Assembly (NCBI GenBank): GCA_030686995.1
Contig: CM060696.1
Location: forward strand, 15,886,487 to 15,950,486
Length of the DNA stretch: 64,000 bases
Direction: 5' to 3'
Source of the DNA: Artemisia argyi
Taxonomy: Eukaryota; Streptophyta; Magnoliopsida; Asterales; Asteraceae
Shown here: one piece after another, positions 1 through 11,400 of the stretch
How the letters are laid out: each line of letters starts with the position of its first letter
How positions within the stretch are numbered: the stretch's first letter is position 1
The notes under the pieces: generated by a model
The model's database searches: none
Told to the model about the DNA's origin: nothing
The model's input: only the letters and a program-made list of their open reading frames with translations
Translations under genes and position numbers: made by a program

Positions 1-739
1 ATGGTGGTGAGGGTATGGCGAGATAGAGGAGAGTTCGGATCATAGGATCCAAGGATCCTTACCTAGTTCTCCTCCTCTCTAATTGATATATAGGTTATGG
101 TATTGAGAGATATGAGAGATGGATGTTCCTCTGCATTTTTGGTGCTATTTATAAGCTTAGGAACACTTGGGGATGAAGTCTTGGTGTATATGATCAGTTT
201 GGGAGTTAATTTTGACTTAAGTGTGAGTATCAGACCCAAAAGTACGCCCAACATTAATGAAAAACCGCCGTACTTCTTGGCTTTGAATATTTTTCCCGCT
301 GGTGAAAAGTACCCCGCTCTTTTTATAAAGTACTCCGCTCTTTCAAGAAAGTACACCGAACTTTTTATAAAGCACACCGGTTACAGGGCTGTTTTAGCTA
401 CAGACTCCAAATCAAAGTTGTAGATAATTCTCTTAGCTTTTCATGGCCGCGAACGGGAGGTAAAACGGAGTCCGTATGCTCCAGATATAGCCAAAACAAT
501 GGACAGGTGTAGGGAGGCCTTTTACTTAGTTTATTTCTTCGTTTAAGCTTCATTTCTTCGTGTTTTCTTACATTTTTTCCACAACACATACCATGAACCT
601 ACAATAGCATATTTAATCTATTACGTATCGAAAGTTCATATAATTCATCAATATATAAGCATAAAAGCATAGATAACACATATAGAAATATGTATAATTT
701 GAGCGTTATCACCTAGCTTGTCACATAGATAGCAGACTT
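1..739. other. Intergenic, no feature recognised
   Basis: AT-rich sequence. Short ORFs on both strands (around 63-423) overlap each other and show no domain, no splice signals and no recognisable protein. It may include the decayed outer part of the Athila-type remnant that becomes recognisable near 740, but I cannot trace that further left. Confidence 0.4.
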
Positions 740-1720
740 GACCAACCAGCTACAGAATTAGGGGAGTACTTACACATTACACTAACGAGGGTGACATGGC
801 AATAAGTTATAGAATTCAACTAGGGAGTAATACATGATTAAGTGAGCACGTTTATAACCTATACGAGTTTCTATCAATTTACTTTTCCATATATTAAGTT
901 TAGTTTAATTTCATTTAAATATCAGTTATTAAACCAAACTCTTCAAACCGCAAGATTTTCATTGGTTTCTATGAAATATAAAGATACAAAAATAATCACC
1001 CCACAACCCTTAGACTTTATTCGTCAAACACTTCGAGCCTACTTCACTATTCTCTAGAGAACGATCAATCCCCTGTAGGGCTGTAAACGAACTCAACGTT
1101 CAGTGAACATTTCATGAACTGTTCAGTAAAAAGTTCCTTTGTGTTCGTTTATTTATTAAATGAACGAACATGAACAATATTTTAGGTTTATTTAGTCAAA
1201 TGAACGAACATGAACAAAAGTCGTGTCCGTTCATTTATGTCTGTGAATATCTGATTATGCGTTCGTTAACATTCACTTATGTTCATTAATCTTTTTATGT
1301 TCGTATATCATATCTTTTAATTTTATAATTTTAAAATTCGTTTGTTCAAACAAAACAACACTTACAAAACAGTATATTGAGCAGAATTCAATAAAGTTTA
1401 TATTTGTTTATCTATTTTCATTTATGTTTAATCGTTTATGTTCGTTTAGCATTCGTTTAGTATCTTAATGAATGAACATAAACATACATGATCAACTCAT
1501 TTTCGTAATAAACGAACATGAACAAAAATTTTTGTCCATTTAAGTGTCGTGTCCTTTTATTTGTCCGGTTAAAATTAAATGAACGAACATGAACAGGGCT
1601 TCGTTCGAGTTCGTCCGGTTCATATACAACCCTAATCCCCCGTATCTTACCTATACTACACTACAACAGTTACGTACTCTGTCTAGGAGGATTGTAAAAC
1701 TTAGTGTATTTGCAACCATC
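740..1720 (+). repeat. Degenerate Athila/Tat-type Ty3/gypsy leader remnant, split by a MITE
   Basis: Blocks here match, in the same order, the region before the primer-binding site of the Athila-like element at the right end of the window. Shared blocks include TAGGGAGTA...TAAGTGA/AACAC, GAACGATCAATCCCC, and CTATACTACACTACAAC followed by GTACG and a GGATTGTAA/GGTTGTAA block (compare 61410-61760). No gag or protease follows, so this is a truncated fragment. A hAT-like MITE (1076-1634) interrupts it inside the GATCAATCCCC block. The homology was judged by eye. Confidence 0.55.
1076..1634. mobile_element. hAT-like non-autonomous MITE
   Basis: The element starts TAGGGCTGTAAACGAAC and ends with the inverse of TAGGGTTGTATATGAAC, giving about 17 bp of imperfect terminal inverted repeat. 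It is flanked by an 8-bp duplication, ATCCCCTG (1068-1075) and ATCCCCCG (1635-1642), matching at 7 of 8 bases. An 8-bp duplication is typical of hAT transposons. The interior is full of GTTCGTTTA / TAAACGAAC units in both orientations and has no ORF, so it would depend on a transposase supplied elsewhere. Confidence 0.7.
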
Positions 1721-2904
1721 CGCATCATGTGTGTAGAAAAGTAAACGGCTTTTTATAATTAATCATAAAATAAGATTCGTACAAGGAAAATTCTTTAATA
1801 TTACAATTTTGATATTGCAAAAAGTTCTAATTAGTGTTACTATATAAGTCAATTTCATGATTAAAAGATGAAAAATCTCTCCAAAGATTGACGATTTATA
1901 AGAGGTAATAAATTAAATCATTTCAGAGCAAAAGAATAAACATGGGTTAGCCCTGATAATGATGCAAAATACCTAGAATTAAAAAAAAAAAACATGGAAA
2001 AATCGCTATGTAGTAAAAGAAATAATTGTGCATAAAAATAATCACCAATTTTTTGTTTTTCCTTTGTGTTATACCGCTTTTAAAGTGTTGTTTACATACA
2101 AGATTTTGACATAAGTTAAATTTAATTTATTGTTATATTTACATACGAGTATGTTATAATCTGTGTATAAACGGGGTGTTATATAAAAGTTAATTAATGT
2201 TCCTAAAAATATCATAATGATTTTTTCATTTTAAAAACTGAAGTTCATATCTCACATTTTTATTTGCATATACAACAACAAAAACAACAAAGTTAATAAT
2301 AATTAAAGCTGTTTTTTTCTTTTAAAAAAAGTTTGAAGTGTATATGGTATTTGTTAAATTTACTTAAAAAATATAGAAATTGAGAATTTTATCCTTAACT
2401 AAATAAAATCGAACTTTCGCCTCATCTTAAAAGTTATCGACTTGATTGTAAATTATTCTAACTAGTCAGAATATAATGTTATGTTACATTCAAGTCCAAA
2501 AGTAAAAATAAACTCCCAAGGCCATGTTATTTTTATTGCTTTTACAAAAATAAATATGATTCAATGTTAACCAAAGTAGGTTTTACTTTTGATTTTTATT
2601 GGCTAATAAGGAGGTTGTACTTTGAAATTGAGTTCTTCTATTGATCCACTTTTGGTTTTTTCTCAAAGATACACTTTGCATTTAAACTCCGAAATAAGTC
2701 TTTTCTTTTATTGTATCAAACATTATTATTTTTTTTGTTTTCTACATTAGGAAAATAGCACAAAAACAAATATTTATAACTTTTTTGCTCCTTAAACTTC
2801 CTACATATTGTGAAAAGTTTGACTCTTTCCTGAAATGAAATTCTGGAAGCTATGTAAGCTTCACAATTTTCCATTTTGTTAAAAATAAAATGATTTAAGA
2901 TCAT
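1721..2904. other. AT-rich intergenic, no gene seen
   Basis: Very AT-rich sequence with short homopolymer runs. I found no credible ORF, splice-bounded exon or terminal repeat. The small minus-strand ORF at 2716-2904 overlaps the start of the neighbouring foldback region and has no recognisable content. Confidence 0.4.
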
Positions 2905-3535
2905 TTGAGGACCAAACTTTTTTTACATACAAAGGGACTAATCTCCACCCTCCATCTTTATTTGATCTAATGGATGAGATTAATCCCAACAATTTAAAAA
3001 ACCCACTTTCATCTTTTTCTTTTTTTTTTCAAATATAAATATTTTTCAAATCATTAATCGTTAGATGAAAAAAATATACCGTTACGACAAGTATTTAATT
3101 ATCTTTCTATAGATAGGCACTTTGATATACATTCGACAAAAAAAAATCATTTTTCTACACGTTTTCTTTCGTTATCGAAAAAATCACATGTGATATTACA
3201 CTAATATCACATGTGATATGTAATATCACATGTCATATATCACATGTGATATTACATATCACATGTGATTTTTTTGGTAACGAAAAAAAACGTGAAAAAA
3301 ATGATTTTTTGTCGAAAGTATACCAAAGTGTCCGTCTATAGAAAGATAATTAAATGCTTATCGTGATAGTATAATAATTTTCGATTAACGATTAACAGTT
3401 TAAGAGATATTTAAATTATAAAAAATAGGTGAAATATTAAAATACTTTTAATCTTAACCATTGATTTCTCTTTAGATGAATTGTGGGTATGAGACCCTTG
3501 GTATGTAGGAAAAGTTTGGTAAGTAAAGCAACCCT
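2905..3535. mobile_element. Foldback (long inverted repeat) element with palindromic core
   Basis: The left half from GAGGACCAAAC through TTTGATCTAATGGATGAGATTAA and CATTAATCGTTAGATG recurs as its inverse on the right (3310-3535: GATTAACGATTAACAG, TTAACCATTGATTTCT, AAAGTTTGGTAAGTAAA). The centre (3183-3270) contains several copies of ATCACATGTGAT, itself a 12-bp palindrome, so the whole 0.6 kb can fold into one imperfect hairpin. There is no ORF. Target-site duplications were not resolved, so superfamily and exact ends are uncertain. Confidence 0.6.
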
Positions 3536-3729
3536 CCTCTAAAAAAATTCAAATATTTAAGTTATATTTAGTTTCTTATATGTGTAATGTCATTTGATTC
3601 ACCTCACTCTAAAATTTTAGCTAAAACTATCTTAATAAACATTCTCACACATTTATATAACATGAATACTATTTAATATTCAAATTTTGATTCACATCAA
3701 GACACTTTTAGTTAAAATTGAAATTGAAA

Positions 3730-3732
<3 letters not shown>

Positions 3733-3819
<87 letters not shown>
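3733..3819. repeat. (AT)n microsatellite
   Basis: Uninterrupted TA dinucleotide repeat of about 87 bp. Translations of it (runs of Tyr-Ile) are not genes. Confidence 0.95.
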
Positions 3820-3821
<2 letters not shown>

Positions 3822-4177
3822 TAGGGATACAGTGAGAAAGGTGGGAAGGAATATGGGAGTGACATGTGTCATCCCCGTGTCACATCATATAACATGTATC
3901 ACCTACCCCCATCACTCCCCCCCCCCCCCCAACCCCCGATTTTTTTTCTAGCCAAAAATTTTTTTTGGGCAAACAAAATTTTTTCCCACCAAAATTTATA
4001 CTGCATTACGATTATTGCATCACGATCTAGTATAATTTTTTACTGCATAACGGTTGCATCACGATGCAGTATAAAATTTTGGCAGGAAAAAAAATTTCCC
4101 AAATTTTTTTTGACACATGTCACTCCCACAATCCTTCCTATCTTTCTCATTATAAGACCCCTTCTCATAATATCTCA

Positions 4178-4180
<3 letters not shown>
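3818..4180. mobile_element. MITE with inverted repeats, bracketed by (AT)n
   Basis: The left end carries GTGAGAAAGGTGGGAAGG followed by GGGAGTGACATGTGTCA. The right end carries the inverse (TGACACATGTCACTCCC then CCTTCCTATCTTTCTCA). This is roughly 50 bp of imperfect terminal inverted repeat around a 0.25-kb core with poly-C, TTTTTTTGGGC-type tracts and repeated GCATCACGAT. (AT)n tracts on both sides suggest insertion into a TA-rich site, which also hides any TA duplication. No coding capacity. Confidence 0.6.
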
Positions 4181-4272
<92 letters not shown>

Positions 4273-4314
4273 GTATATATATATATATATAGATAATGTA
4301 TATGTATATATGTA

Positions 4315-4375
<61 letters not shown>
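4180..4375. repeat. (AT)n microsatellite, interrupted
   Basis: Two long TA runs separated by a TATATGTATATATGTGTG-type stretch near 4255-4325. Confidence 0.95.
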
Positions 4376-4377
<2 letters not shown>

Positions 4378-4438
4378 CTTAACTAGAAAGTATTGATTGA
4401 GTTTTTAATAACTTTTTGATATGTGTATTTTGATTTCA

Positions 4439-4441
<3 letters not shown>

Positions 4442-4514
<73 letters not shown>
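4442..4514. repeat. (ATT)n microsatellite
   Basis: About 24 ATT units immediately left of the MITE at 4515. Confidence 0.95.
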
Positions 4515-4852
4515 GGGTTATTATACAAAAAAGTCATTAAAGTTTGCGCGAAATTTGTCCTAAGTCACTAAAGTTTCAAAGTTATAATACAGGTTATTAA
4601 ACTTATGAAGGTTGTCATCTACGTTACTGACCTTATGAAAGTTGTCCTCTAGTTTAATGAACTTGTAAATACATGACATTTATGTTACTTAACATGTCAA
4701 AAAAAAAAAAAAAAAAAAAAAACGTAAGAATCACTGAAATTATAGATGTGTTTGCTTTTTATGTTTTAGTAACCTGGATGACAACTTTGAAACTTTAGTG
4801 ACTTACGACAAATTTTGCGCAAACTTTAGTGATTTCTTTGTATAATAACCAT
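4515..4852. mobile_element. MITE with long terminal inverted repeats
   Basis: Both ends read inward as GGTTATTATACAAA(A/G)AA, then ...AAAGTTTGCGC(G/A)AAATTTGTC, then TAAGTCACTAAAGTTTCAAAG. This is an inverted repeat of roughly 70 bp per arm around a core with an A-run (4700-4722). Long arms would suit a Mutator-like MITE, but the flanks are ATT repeats, so the target duplication cannot be read. No ORF. Confidence 0.7.
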
Positions 4853-4859
4853 TATTATT

Positions 4860-4950
<91 letters not shown>
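4853..4950. repeat. (ATT)/(GTT) trinucleotide repeat
   Basis: ATT units, then about 20 GTT units, then ATT units. In the minus-strand reading frame this encodes the Asn run that extends the neighbouring reverse-transcriptase-derived ORF. The run is a microsatellite, not protein sequence under selection. Confidence 0.9.
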
Positions 4951-6317
<1,367 letters not shown>

Positions 6318-6325
6318 TGCTACTA

Positions 6326-6521
6326 CTCTCTTCGTCCCATATTAACTGTCCGCTTACATCATGCACAAAGTTTTAGAAAATTCTACTAATTACACTATCC
6401 ACCAATCAAATATCATGTTTACCCATTAAAGTCTCATCTCATTGGTTGAAATAGAATATGGACACTTAATTTGGGACATACAAATATTCCATTGTGGACA
6501 CTTAATATGGGACGGAGGGGG
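6326..6521. mobile_element. Stowaway (Tc1/mariner-type) MITE
   Basis: 196 bp starting CTCTCTTCGTCCCATATTAA and ending with the inverse form, TTAATATGGGACGGAGGGGG. TA dinucleotides lie directly outside (6324-6325 and 6522-6523). The CTCCCTCCGTCCC-type terminus and TA target duplication are the Stowaway signature. No ORF. Confidence 0.85.
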
Positions 6522-6523
6522 TA

Positions 6524-7965
6524 TTATGCAACAATAGTTTTTGGTTTCAAATAATTTCAGACATTAACCGATGTTATTACAGCTAAGAGATACTCAAGAC
6601 ATCTCATAATTATGTGTAATTTTATAAAATTACCTTTCTATTTAATAATTTTCAATACATTAAACACAAAACGACATTACACGTCATATCGAATAAATGG
6701 TCACTTAAATGTTGATATCAAGCAGTAAATAAAAAGTAGATATCTAACTGGCTATAAATATGAAAAGAACTCAAGATCACTTAGTTGTATTTACACTAAG
6801 CTTTTAGATACATACTAAGCCTTTATAAGCCGAGAAACAACGTTCAAATATGAGAGGATTTGCAAGGTAAGCTCATTTTCTGCTCAATTTATATACTTCA
6901 ATATTCATTTTTCTAAAGCTATTTTATACTCTATTTGTTGATGGACTTGGGTCATTCTTTAGTACTTTAATTGATCAATCTAATTCCTTTTTTGGTGATA
7001 CCGCTTCATTTCTAGTTGCGGCTATCCATATGTGTAACCTTAATAGTTGTTCTGTTTCTCTTTTTAGCTTTTGCATCCTCACATAAGATAGTTTGTTTTG
7101 CAAACACAAATTTATGAATTGTTTTGTTCTGATGTCACAAAATTCAGGCCAACTTTGATTTCTTAGAAGAAATTTGTAACTAAAGAACTTACTTGGTTCA
7201 AATATTTGTCTAAACGCATTTTATAACAAAAAATTCAAATCAAAATAAATGTAACTCATTAATCATGAGTTAACACCTAGTTATATATCATATACAAAAA
7301 AAAAAAAAAATTCAAAGTACATACACAACTACCAAATGTTAAAGTATGATCATTTAGAAAGTTTGAATAGGGAAGAGATAAAATAAAATTACAAATATCC
7401 GTGAGAAGTGGAAAAAGATTTGAAAAAACAAGAACTCTATAAAAATCCCGATTTGTTTTCTTAAAATAGAGGATGTTGGTGCATAAAAAGTTATGAATGA
7501 AGTTTTCAAATAGTGAGTTTTTATACGTTTTTTAAGCACAAAGAACGAAAATTTAATACACAAAAAAGATTTTAATGATAAATAAACTTGTTATATTTTG
7601 ATGCACAATATATATACTAAAAAGAAATTTGATGCAAAAACTAACTTTATATGCATAAAATGTCAATTTATTAAATTGTAATGCATAAACATTTTTTTCA
7701 CAATTTTTTGCATCAAAACTATACACTTTTAGAAAAAATTTATTAGCATCCTCCATTTTGTGAAAGTTTTTGGAAATTGTTTACTGTTTATTTATTTATT
7801 TATTTATTTATTTGAATTCATTTTACGCTTTTCACGAATATTTGTCTTTTTATTTTAACCCTACCCAGTTTGGATACATAAAATTATTAAATTTATATTT
7901 GATTTAAACAAATATTTGGTATAATTAATGTCCGATCATTAAATGCTTCTTTTATCCCGAAATAA

Positions 7966-8003
<38 letters not shown>

Positions 8004-8399
8004 CAGCGACACATTCTTTAAGAGTTTTTAATCAACTCATAATGTTTTAAAAAGCTTGTAAAAAGGCGTAGTTTCAAAAAGGTTTAAAAAAACATTTTTT
8101 GTGAAGATGGAATAAATTTGAAACATCTAAAAAACGTTCCATAATAAGTTAGTGGCTAAATTGGAAAACAAGATGAATAAAATTTGTTTCCCTAGTTTTG
8201 ATGATAAACAAAGCTTTTGTTTATAGACAATAAATGTAAATCTTTTCTCGAAATTTTCAAAGAAATTAGCATCTTGTTGACTTGTTGTTCTGCAATTCAA
8301 AAATCATTTATACACTTTGTCACTTTCTACGAAGTTAAACTCGTTTTTACATAATCATTTCCTTTTGTAACTTTTTTTAAATCTATATACTTTATTTGC

Positions 8400-8403
<4 letters not shown>
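6524..8403. other. AT-rich intergenic, no gene seen
   Basis: Short ORFs at 7354-7756 (-) are AT-rich and resemble no protein I know. A poly-T run lies at about 7970-8001 and TTTA repeats near 7791-7814. No terminal repeats or exon-like segments found. Confidence 0.4.

Positions 8404-8494
<91 letters not shown>
8404..8494. repeat. (AT)n microsatellite
   Basis: About 90 bp of TA repeat. Confidence 0.95.
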
Positions 8495-8498
<4 letters not shown>

Positions 8499-8699
8499 CT
8501 CGTAATCATAAGATTAGAATTTTTTATACTATATTCTTTATTGTCTAAATGAGCAAGTAAGGACACGTTTTTATGCATAATGTTTATTATGACTCCTTTG
8601 TGAGTTGTGTGACCTTAACTTACATGTAGGAATTCACCAGTAACAGTTCGAATGAAATTTTATGTAAACTAACAAATTTTTATAATATTTTGTTCAAAA

Positions 8700-9331
8700 G
8701 TAGATATATTTATAGCTTAGAGGGTTTTATGTAAATATTTTATAGTGTAAGGGGTTTTTTTTTAAATATTTTATAGCGTAAGCGGGAGGGGGGGGGGGGG
8801 ATTTTTATAGAGTAAGGAGCTTTTTGTAAATATTTTATAATGTAAGGGTTTTTTTTATAAATGTTTTATAGCCTAAGAGGTTTTTTAAAATTGTTGGTTA
8901 CTATTTATAGTGTCATATCAAAACTATGATATATATATATATATATATATAGCTTAGAGGGTTTTATGTAAATATATCATAGTGTAAGGGTTTTTTTTTT
9001 AAATATTTTATAGCGTAAGCGGGATGGGGGGGGGGGGGATTTTTATAGAGTAAGGAGCTTTTGGTAAATGTTATAGGGGGGGGGGGGGGACTTTTGTAAA
9101 GTAGAGATATTTATAGCTTAGAGGGTTTTATGTAAATATTTTATAGTGTAAGGGTTTTTTTTTTAAAAATATTTTATAGCGTAAGCGGGAGGGGGGGGGG
9201 GGATTTTTATAGAGTAAGGAGCTTTTTGTAAATGTTTTATAATGTAAGGGTTTTTTTTTATATAAATGTTTTATAGCCTAATGGGTTTTTTAAAATTGTT
9301 GGTTACTATTTATAGTGTCATATCAAAACTA

Positions 9332-9335
<4 letters not shown>
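8700..9335. repeat. Local tandem repeat, about three copies, with G-runs
   Basis: A unit containing AGCTTAGAGGGTTTTATGTA, TTTTATAGCGTAAGCGGGA, a run of 10-12 G and GAGTAAGGAGCTTTT recurs starting near 8716, 8951 and 9115. The middle copy is incomplete. Sub-units of the form TATAG(T/C)GTAAGGG also repeat inside each copy. No coding sequence. Confidence 0.75.
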
Positions 9336-9428
<93 letters not shown>

Positions 9429-9608
9429 GGGTTAAAATAAAAAGGGTCTTAAAATAAAAGAATAAAAAGTCACTAAATTTATAACTATTATGCAGTGACT
9501 TAAAATGTGATGTAGGCAATGCACCAACTGTGATGTAGTAACCTTTTATAGTTGTGATGCAGTAACTTTATAACTGTGATGCACCAAAATTCGCCTTCCT
9601 AGACTTTT

Positions 9609-9676
<68 letters not shown>
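9333..9676. repeat. (AT)n microsatellites flanking a short repeat-derived segment
   Basis: TA repeats at 9333-9428 and 9614-9676 enclose about 185 bp with recurring TGTGATG(C/T)AGTAAC and GATGCACCAA motifs. The segment resembles the core of an AT-flanked MITE, but I could not define inverted ends. Confidence 0.6.
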
Positions 9677-9680
<4 letters not shown>

Positions 9681-9790
9681 AATTGTTAATGTTAGTGTAA
9701 ATTTTGAGCTGCTTCGTGGAAAGAATTAACTTCATAATGAAGTTTTATTCTTATATATGCATGCTTCGTTACAAAAGTGATAATCTAACA

Positions 9791-10424
9791 ATGGTGTCTC
9801 AATTCTTCCCTAGATATAGGCGCAAACAAGAATTAACCGAAACTGAAAATTTTGAGAACCGTCCTCTAGGAGATGAAAAAATCATAGCGACTGATTCAGG
9901 CAAAAAATTGATTTGGGACTTGAACTTAAAACCTGTTAGTGAAAGTAACGATCTTAACCGTGCCAAGGGTCCATTGGTGATTGATTCTAGCATTAGTCAG
10001 CAAAGAAAATGCTTGCATAACAAGGTACCAATTCTTATGCTGATTGACACATTTATTTTTTATCAGTACTAATAAGTGGCATCTAGTATGATTATTTTTA
10101 TTGGCTTTAGGCAGATTTCATTCTTCTAACAAATAAATAACCCTCTTTTTCCTTTTGTAGATTGAAAAGGTCTTGGTTGGATCAAGCAGCAACAGCCATA
10201 TGAATTTGGCTCAAACTCTGAAAAGGTCTTATTCCTTTTGTTCATCTCGTCAAGATTCAAGGCATGAATCTAAGTTTGATTCTTTTATAGTCATGAGTTG
10301 CCTCAGATGCTATATGCATGTTCTTGTGTCAGAAACAAACCCAAAGTGTCCCAAGTGTGATAAGGGGGACTGTCTACTGGACATATACCGTGAAAATCAT
10401 ATGAAGAAACCGAAGATCATGTAG
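9791..10424 (+). CDS. EAR-motif zinc-ribbon protein (GIR1-like), two exons
   Basis: Exon 1 is 9791-10024 and exon 2 is 10161-10424, encoding 165 aa. The intron (136 bp) starts GTACCA after AAG and ends CCTTTTGTAG, phase 0. The chosen ATG has a strong context (A at -3, G at +4). In-frame ATGs upstream (9704, 9737) lie in less gene-like sequence. Residues near 40-46 read WDLNLKP, a DLNxxP-type EAR repression motif known to recruit TOPLESS-family corepressors. Near the C-terminus, CLRC and CPKC sit about 18 residues apart, consistent with a zinc ribbon, followed by DIYREN and a basic tail. From memory this layout matches the GIR1-like family of small nuclear transcriptional repressor adaptors. 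Function is inferred from motifs. An additional upstream exon cannot be excluded. Confidence 0.7.
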
Positions 10425-10639
10425 TTTGCATACATCTTTCATTTCTTTCATAGAATAGAACAAGATCAGTGTCTTTTGATCCACAACTGTACTTTTCGCG
10501 CTAATTGCATGAAATTATGCTTCTTTCTATTGTTATTTTAGATTGTTATCAGATTTGTCTAATAACTCCTTGATTGCAATGAATATATGCTTGTCGGCAT
10601 AAATATTGTTTATATTGATTTATGATGCTTTTAATTAGA

Positions 10640-10765
10640 TTAATGCTCTTGAAAAAATTAAGAATACCGACCAATTTGGAAGAAAGATGGAAAACACCAA
10701 TGGCGAGAAAAGAGAACAGAAGGTTGCTGCCATCTTATCCGATATAGCAAAGCAGTGCAAAAATT
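10640..10765 (+). pseudogene. Exon-like remnant of an unidentified gene
   Basis: After a plausible 3' splice site (GCTTTTAATTAG), a short open stretch encodes INALEKIKNTDQFGRKMENT and continues with a Lys/Glu-rich helix-like segment to EQKVAAILSDIAKQCKN and a TAA stop. It reads like the last exon of a cytosolic or nuclear protein, but I do not recognise it. No partner exon is visible upstream other than the zinc-ribbon gene, which already has its own stop. It is probably a transposed or decayed gene fragment. Confidence 0.3.
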
Positions 10766-10856
10766 AAGACCACATAGTGGTAGGCTATGTACTGCATTTG
10801 TTGGGGTACTTGTCTGAGTATCTGACTACGTATTATTATTCTCTTAGCGGCCACAC

Positions 10857-11400
10857 CTACTGACTAGATTGGGTTATGTGGAACTCAAATCTTGCCCAAA
10901 AGTCCAGCTTTGATTTTCTGAAAGACTTAGCAAACACCCCATCTTCAATACTGGTGTTAAAAACCGAATTAGGAACCGATACAGTTCCTGCATTAGCACT
11001 ACCAAACGCAGACACAGCCAATGTGTTATCCTTTAGGTCACTAGAAGTGAACTAGTCCTTTTAGGAACACAAACATATCGCCCGTTTGAAGGGGTTTGGT
11101 TGAAAAGTTTATTAGTGGTGTCAGTTAATGAAGCCAACTTGTAAGGAACCACCAACAAGGAGCAAGAGCTCAGATGCTCTTGGGTCCGTGTGGGGTGGGT
11201 TAACTGAACCTGGTGGGAAATCGAGGACCTCATAGGAAACATTTTGATAGTCTAAAGCTGGGAATTCGGCCATGCTTGCTTTTAGGATATTTAGAGTTTT
11301 GGAGGTAGTATAAAGTCTGAGAGAATTTTGGGATCGCCAGCTGTTGCTTCATGGAAACATGCAAGTATGAGGATCGCCAGCTGTTATCTTCATCATGATG
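10857..11400 (-). pseudogene. Germin-like protein pseudogene (cupin)
   Basis: Read on the minus strand across three frames: AGDPKILSDFILPP, then ASMAEFPALDYQNVSYEVLD, FPPGSVNPPHTDPRASELLL, GGSLQVGFIN, a frame change, TTNKLFNQTPSNG, another change, and LAVSAFGSANAGTVSVPNSV followed by FNTSIEDGVFAKSF to a stop at 10857. This is the order of a germin-like protein: mature N-terminus, cupin motif 1, cupin motif 2, C-terminal helix. The metal-binding motif, normally HTHPRASE, reads HTDPRASE, so one metal ligand is replaced by Asp. The second cupin motif is largely missing. The GGATCGCCAGCTGTT segment is duplicated at 11331 and 11371, also rearranging the 5' end. Active germin-like proteins are secreted Mn-binding cell-wall proteins; this copy cannot be functional. 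Confidence 0.8.

Noticed and set aside
3718..4396. Several ORFs with long Tyr-Ile runs as possible genes
   Set aside because: They are translations of (AT)n microsatellites; the same artefact occurs at 9310-9519, 57560-57856 and 60120-60317.
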